NCBI RefSeq assembly: GCF_963977235.1
Contig: NZ_CAXBOD010000022.1
Span: forward strand, 1 to 64,000
Direction: 5' to 3'
DNA length: 64,000 nt
From: Albimonas sp963977235
GTDB lineage: Bacteria > Pseudomonadota > Alphaproteobacteria > Rhodobacterales > Rhodobacteraceae
The notes beneath the pieces were generated by a model. The model saw only the letters and a program-made list of their open reading frames with translations, made no database searches and had not been told where the DNA came from. Below, piece by piece: positions 60,009 to 64,000 of the stretch. Numbering within the stretch: position 1 is the stretch's first letter; each line of letters begins with the position of its first letter. A program made the position numbers and the translations under genes.

Positions 60009-61025
60009 TCAGCCCGAGACGAAGTCGAGCAGCAGGGCGTTGAACTCGCCGGGCATGGTCTCGGCCAGCCCGTGGGGGCCGCCGGGGATCACCTTCAGCG
60101 TCCCGTTGGGGGTCAGCTTCACCGCCTTTTCGGCCGCGGCCGCGATCGGCACGATCTGGTCGTCGTCGCCATGGATGAAGAGGACGGGCACGTCGATCTT
60201 CGCGAGATCGGGGGCGTAGTCGACTTCCGAGAACTCGTGGATGCAGTCGTGCAGGCCCTTCAGCCCGCCCTGCATGCCCTGGCGCCAGAACGCGTCCTCG
60301 AGCCCTTTGGACACGCTCGCCCCCTCGCGGTTGTGGCCGTAGAAGGGCACGGCGAGGTCCTGGAAGAACTGGCTGCGATTGGTCGCCACGCCCTCGCGGA
60401 TGCCGTCAAAGACTTCCATCGGCAGGCCCTCGGGGTTGGCCTCGGTCCTGAGCATCAGCGGCGGCACGGCGCCGACCAGCACCGCGCCCGAGATCCGCGC
60501 GGTCCCGTGCCGGCCGATGCAGCGCGCCACCTCGCCGCCGCCGGTGGAATGGCCCACCAGCACCGCGTCGCGCAGGTCGAGATGCTCGATCAGCTCGGCC
60601 AGGTCGTCGGCGTAGCGGTCCATGTCGTTGCCCTCCCACACCTGCTGGGAGCGGCCGTGCGAGCGCCGGTCATGGGCGATCACGCGGAAGCCGCGGGCCC
60701 CGAAGAACAGCATCTGCGTCTCCCAGGCGTCGGCGGTCAGCGGCCAGCCGTGGGAGAAGACGATCGGGCGGCCGGCGCCAAAATCCTTGAAGAAGATCTC
60801 GACGCCGTCGGAGGTGGTGAAGCGGCTCATGCTTTCGGGTCCTGGCTGGGGGGCGGTCTCTGCGAAGGCCATCGCCGGCCACGAGAGCGCGAGGGCCGCG
60901 AGCGGCAGCGCCATCGCCTCCCGCCTCCGCCACAGGCCGAGCGGCGCGGCGTCCTCGAAGGCGGCGTCTGACGAGGGCGCGTCAGGGGACGCGACGGGGG
61001 GCTTGGCAGGGGGAGGGGGCGGCAT
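60009..61025 (-). CDS. Exported haloperoxidase-like alpha/beta hydrolase
   Basis: The 338-residue protein has a long N-terminus with a Tat-like signal (LWRRREAMALPLAALALSWPAMAFAETA, residues about 30-57) before the normal start of the family, MSRFTTSDGVEIFFKDFG. The nucleophile elbow is GHSTGG, with the Asp in HGDDDQIVP and the His in GGPHGLAETM. Non-haem haloperoxidases and related esterases share this layout and usually lack a signal. GAGGAG is 7 bp upstream of the chosen ATG at 61025, which supports the long form. A short form from 60830 is possible. Confidence 0.82.
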   Translation of the reverse strand: MPPPPPAKPPVASPDAPSSDAAFEDAAPLGLWRRREAMALPLAALALSWPAMAFAETAPQPGPESMSRFTTSDGVEIFFKDFGAGRPIVFSHGWPLTADAWETQMLFFGARGFRVIAHDRRSHGRSQQVWEGNDMDRYADDLAELIEHLDLRDAVLVGHSTGGGEVARCIGRHGTARISGAVLVGAVPPLMLRTEANPEGLPMEVFDGIREGVATNRSQFFQDLAVPFYGHNREGASVSKGLEDAFWRQGMQGGLKGLHDCIHEFSEVDYAPDLAKIDVPVLFIHGDDDQIVPIAAAAEKAVKLTPNGTLKVIPGGPHGLAETMPGEFNALLLDFVSG

Positions 61026-61291
61026 GGCGAAGCTCCTCGTGCGGCGATGACCCACTCTCGCCGCCCGCGCGCTCCATGCCTTGTCGGAAACCGATGCGAT
61101 CTGGATCGCCTTGCGCCCATCGCCTGCAAACCGCCCGCCGTCGCCTGCGGCTCGGGTTTCCCGGCGCGGCTCTGGCCCGCGGTCTCGACGCCCGCGACCG
61201 CGGGGGCGGAACGCGGCTGCGAACACGTTCGGGGTCGACCCGACGGGCGAGCTTGCAGGTCCGCGCATCGCCTGCTACCCAAACTCAAGAT

Positions 61292-61376
61292 CCGTTGGGG
61301 TGCTCCGTCCGGGGGCTGAGAGGCGCAGGCCAACCCATCGAACCTGATCCGGGCAGTGCCGGCGTAGGGAACGGAA
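61292..61376 (+). ncRNA. TPP riboswitch (THI element)
   Basis: The conserved THI-box features are all visible: GGGGTGCTC, CTGAGAGG (61316-61323), ACCTGATC (61342-61349), and GGCGTAGGGAACG (61361-61373), in the right order and spacing. It lies 63 bases before the leader ORF that starts at 61439. CCTCC (61413-61417) can pair with the ribosome site GGAGG (61429-61433), so TPP binding probably blocks translation, the usual mode in proteobacteria. It should control the whole thi operon. Confidence 0.95.
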
Positions 61377-61438
61377 CACGATCAGGCGCCCCCGAAGCCT
61401 CGCCTGTTCGTCCCTCCCCCGCGTCGGCGGAGGAAACG

Positions 61439-61597
61439 ATGACCTCAGGCGACTCCCCTGCACCCACCGCCCGCCGTGGCCGCGTGCCTGAAGCGGCGCC
61501 GGTCCGCGCCGCCCGCGCGCAGGTCCCGCGTCCCGGCGCGACCGGCCCGCTTGGCGCCGCGCGCCGCACGGTCCCTCTCGGCGAGCCGCGGCGATGA
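61439..61597 (+). CDS. 52-residue leader ORF upstream of thiO
   Basis: The ATG has GGAGGAAACG directly upstream, the best ribosome site in the region and the one the riboswitch can mask. The frame runs 52 codons, ending in ATGA, overlapping the thiO start. The peptide is Arg/Pro/Ala-rich with no known family features. The likely role is translational coupling: leader translation delivers ribosomes to thiO, whose own ribosome site is weak. It may instead be a remnant of a deleted thi gene. Confidence 0.5.
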   Translation: MTSGDSPAPTARRGRVPEAAPVRAARAQVPRPGATGPLGAARRTVPLGEPRR

Positions 61598-62571
61598 TGC
61601 GCGCGAGGGTCCTGGGCGCCGGCGTCGCGGGCCTCTGCGTGGCGCAGGAGCTCGTGGTCCGCAACTGCAAGGTCACCGTCTTCGATCCCGCGCCCGGCCC
61701 GGGCCCGCACGGCTGCTCGTGGTGGGCCGGCGGCATGCTCGCCCCCTTCTGCGAGGGCGAGAGCGCCGAGGAGCCGGTGGTCCGCCTCGGCCAGCAGGCC
61801 GCCGACTGGTGGGAGCGGCGCGGCGTCGCCGTGACGCGTCGCGGAACCCTCGTCGTGACCCCCAGCCGCGACCGGCGCGAGCTTGACCGCTTCGAGCGGC
61901 GGGTCAGCGGATCCCGGCGGCTCGACGCCGCCGAACTCGCCGCGCTCGAGCCGGACCTCGGCGGGCGCTTCGACCGCGCCCTGCATGTGGCGGCCGAGGC
62001 GCATCTCGACCCCCGCGCGGCGCTGATCCAGCTCCGCCGATCGCTGGAGCAGGCCGGCGTCGATTTCGTCGCCGAGGCTGGCCTGCCCCAGGGCCTGACC
62101 TTCGACTGCCGCGGACTGGCGGCGCGCGACGCGCTGGCGACCCTGCGCGGCGTGAAGGGCGAAATGGCGGTGCTGCGCAGCGCCGACCTCCGCCTCACGC
62201 GCCCCGTGCGGCTGCTGCACCCGCGCTTCCCGCTCTATATCGTGCCGCGGGGCGACGGCCTGTTCATGCTGGGCGCCACCCAGATCGAATCCGACGACCG
62301 CCGGCGCAGCGTGCGCTCGGTCCTCGAACTGCTCTCGGCCGCCTATGCGCTGCATCCCGCGTTCGGCGAGGCGGAGGTGGTCGAGATCGGCGCCGACGCC
62401 CGCCCCGCCTTCCCCGACAACCTCCCCCGCCTTGTGCGGCGGGGCGACACGATCCACGTCAACGGCCTGTTCCGCCACGGCTTCCTGCTCGCCCCCGCGC
62501 TGGCGCGGATGGCGGCCGAGGCGGCCTGCACCGACGCCCGACCGGAGTTCTGGCATGAAGATCACGATTAA
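61594..62571 (+). CDS. thiO: Glycine oxidase / FAD-dependent thiazole-synthesis oxidase
   Basis: The 325-residue protein begins RVLGAGVAGLCVAQELVVRNCKVTVFDP, a Rossmann dinucleotide fold with the acidic residue at the end of strand 2. CSWWAGGMLAPFCEGE matches the ThiO motif, and HVNGLFRHGFLLAPALA near the C-terminus is the flavin-binding His segment. ThiO oxidises glycine to the imine used by ThiG. Two ATGs (61594 and 61597) overlap the leader stop. It overlaps thiS by 17 bp. Confidence 0.93.
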   Translation: MMRARVLGAGVAGLCVAQELVVRNCKVTVFDPAPGPGPHGCSWWAGGMLAPFCEGESAEEPVVRLGQQAADWWERRGVAVTRRGTLVVTPSRDRRELDRFERRVSGSRRLDAAELAALEPDLGGRFDRALHVAAEAHLDPRAALIQLRRSLEQAGVDFVAEAGLPQGLTFDCRGLAARDALATLRGVKGEMAVLRSADLRLTRPVRLLHPRFPLYIVPRGDGLFMLGATQIESDDRRRSVRSVLELLSAAYALHPAFGEAEVVEIGADARPAFPDNLPRLVRRGDTIHVNGLFRHGFLLAPALARMAAEAACTDARPEFWHEDHD

Positions 62572-62752
62572 CGGCGCCGCGGCCGAGGTCGGCGCGCAGA
62601 CCCTCGCGGCGGTCCTGGACGAGCTCGGCTACGCCGAGGCCAAGGTCGCCACCGCCCTCAACGAGAGCTTCGTGCCCGCCGCCGCGCGCGCCGACACCCC
62701 CCTGTCGCCCGGCGACCGGGTCGAGATCGTCGCCCCCCGGCAGGGAGGTTGA
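62555..62752 (+). CDS. thiS: Sulfur carrier protein ThiS
   Basis: The 65-residue ubiquitin-like protein ends in Gly-Gly, the site of thiocarboxylate formation. ITINGAAAEVGAQTLAAVLDELG and PGDRVEIVAPRQGG fit the family. It delivers sulfur to the thiazole made by ThiG. It overlaps thiO by 17 bp and lies 1 bp from thiG. Confidence 0.93.
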   Translation: MKITINGAAAEVGAQTLAAVLDELGYAEAKVATALNESFVPAAARADTPLSPGDRVEIVAPRQGG

Positions 62753-62753
62753 G

Positions 62754-63524
62754 ATGCGCCTCTACGGAACCGAGATCGCCTCGCGCCTGATGCTGGGCAC
62801 GGCGCAATATCCCTCGCCCAGCGTGATGGCCGAGGCGTTCCGCCGCTCCGGCGCCGGCATCGCCACCGTCTCCGTGCGCCGCGAGGCGGGCGGAGAGCGG
62901 GCCGGCGGCGCGTTCTGGGACCTGGTGCGCGACCTCGGCGTCGCGGTGCTGCCCAACACCGCGGGCTGCCACTCGGCCCGCGAGGCGGTGACCACCGCGC
63001 AGATGGCGCGCGAGCTGTTCGACACCCCCTGGATCAAGCTCGAGGTGATCGGCCATGCCGACACGCTGCAGCCCGATCCGTTCGGCCTGGTCGAGGCCGC
63101 CCGCATCCTGGTCGAGGACGGCTTCCAGGTCTTCCCCTACACGACCGAGGACCTGGTGCTCGCCGACCGCCTGCTGTCGGTCGGCTGCGAGGTGCTGATG
63201 CCCTGGGGCGCGCCCATCGGCACCGGGCTGGGACTGACCAACATCTACGGTCTGCGGACCCTGCGCGCGCAGTTCCCCGACACGCCGCTTGTTGTTGATG
63301 CGGGTCTCGGTTTTCCCAGTCATGCGTCGATGGCGATGGAGATGGGTTTTGACGCGGTTCTTTTGAACACCGCGGTGGCGAAGGCCGGCGACCCGGCGGC
63401 CATGGCCGAGGGTTTTGCGCGCGGGGTCGAGGCCGGGCGCCTGGCCTATCTGGCCGATCCGATGGAGCCGCGCGACATGGCCTCCCCCTCGACGCCCGTG
63501 ATCGGAAAGGCGTTTCTCACGTGA
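62754..63524 (+). CDS. thiG: Thiazole synthase
   Basis: The 256-residue TIM-barrel protein has the ThiG features TWIKLEV-type Lys (WIKLEVIGH, imine-forming Lys), LPNTAGCHSAREAV, and LVVDAGLGFPSHASMAMEMGFDAVLLNTA with the substrate phosphate region. It assembles thiazole phosphate from deoxyxylulose 5-phosphate, the glycine imine and ThiS-thiocarboxylate. Codons in the stretch from about 63290 to 63370 are clearly richer in T than the rest. It overlaps thiE by 4 bp (GTGA). Confidence 0.94.
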   Translation: MRLYGTEIASRLMLGTAQYPSPSVMAEAFRRSGAGIATVSVRREAGGERAGGAFWDLVRDLGVAVLPNTAGCHSAREAVTTAQMARELFDTPWIKLEVIGHADTLQPDPFGLVEAARILVEDGFQVFPYTTEDLVLADRLLSVGCEVLMPWGAPIGTGLGLTNIYGLRTLRAQFPDTPLVVDAGLGFPSHASMAMEMGFDAVLLNTAVAKAGDPAAMAEGFARGVEAGRLAYLADPMEPRDMASPSTPVIGKAFLT

Positions 63525-64000
63525 CCCTCGACCGCTTCTATCCGATCTTCGACAGCCTGGACTGGCTCGCGCGCACGCTGCCGCTCGGCGTGAAGCTGGC
63601 GCAGTTGCGGATCAAGGACCGCTCCGAGGGCGAGCTTCGCGCGATCGTTGCGCCGGCGCTCGCTCTGTGCCGCCGGCACGGCGCGACGCTGGTGGTCAAC
63701 GACCACTGGCGGATCGCCATCGACGCGGGCTGCGACTGGGTGCACCTGGGACAGGAGGATCTCGACGACGCCGACCTTGCCGCGATCCGCCGGGCCGGGC
63801 TGAAGCTGGGCCTCAGCACCCACGATCACGCCGAGCTCGACCGCGCGCTCGCCTGCGCGCCGGACTATGTCGCCCTCGGCCCGGTCTATCCCACGATCCT
63901 CAAGAAGATGAAGTGGGAGCGGCAGGGGCTCGAGCGGGTGCGCGAATGGAAGCGGCTGATCGGGGACCTGCCGCTGGTGGCCATCGGCGGGATGAGCGTC
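63521..64000 (+). CDS. thiE: Thiamine phosphate synthase (partial, cut by window end)
   Basis: The GTG overlaps the thiG stop by 4 bp and opens a frame that runs without a stop to the last base, 160 codons. The translation has VVNDHWRIAIDAGCDWVHLGQEDLD, the ThiE segment that binds pyrimidine pyrophosphate, then LGLSTHDHAELDRAL, YVALGPVYPTI and, at the edge, VAIGGMS, close to the thiazole-phosphate site. It joins the thiazole and pyrimidine moieties. About 40 residues should be missing. Confidence 0.93.
   Translation, partial: MTLDRFYPIFDSLDWLARTLPLGVKLAQLRIKDRSEGELRAIVAPALALCRRHGATLVVNDHWRIAIDAGCDWVHLGQEDLDDADLAAIRRAGLKLGLSTHDHAELDRALACAPDYVALGPVYPTILKKMKWERQGLERVREWKRLIGDLPLVAIGGMSV

Overview
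The window reads as one piece of a very GC-rich alphaproteobacterial chromosome. I infer a Rhodobacterales-like organism from TRAP transporters with Tat-type binding proteins, FixJ-type regulators, LivKHMGF transporters, a TPP-riboswitch thiOSGE operon and the composition. I saw no rRNA, tRNA, IS element, phage gene or CRISPR array. Genes are tightly packed, many with 4-bp ATGA overlaps. The first 37 bases are pure G and are probably an assembly or sequencing artefact.

Layout. 171-4476 (minus): TRAP transporter with two paralogous binding proteins. 4796-11428 (minus): compact operon of a FAD subunit, a fused [2Fe-2S]/molybdopterin hydroxylase, a 6-hydroxynicotinate-reductase-family protein, a UPF0280 (ApbE-like) protein and a DUF1185 protein. 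It faces a MarR regulator followed by pncB (11675-13474). 13596-13703: 35-residue secreted-peptide-like ORF. 13747-14379: MarC-type membrane protein. 14905-23747 (minus): LivKHMGF-type ABC transporter followed by hyuA-hyuB. 23846-25318: polytopic membrane protein, divergent from pncA (25865-26473). 26702-28265: thiolase-like protein plus DUF35 partner. 28347-29234: alpha/beta hydrolase. 29371-36414: giant Gly-rich autotransporter. 36671-39113: acyl-CoA ligase and enoyl-CoA hydratase. 39348-40448: PRISE-like reductase, divergent from a second Liv-type transporter (40632-45093). 45179-49527: two pirins, an esterase, a ring-cleaving VOC dioxygenase and a divergent LysR regulator. 49644-53787: two FixJ-type regulators, an AraC regulator and a MASE4-like histidine kinase. 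53918-61025 (minus): export and hydrolase cluster. 61292-64000: TPP riboswitch, leader ORF, thiO, thiS, thiG and the start of thiE, cut by the window end.

How it may fit together. The most interesting part is the left third: a predicted route for taking up, hydroxylating, reducing and perhaps hydrolytically opening an N-heterocycle, possibly nicotinate or a relative, next to NAD-salvage genes pncB and pncA. The middle holds an acyl-CoA pathway with a thiolase homologue that lacks the usual catalytic cysteines. The right third is stress and export functions, then thiamine synthesis. Substrates are inferred from family and context only.
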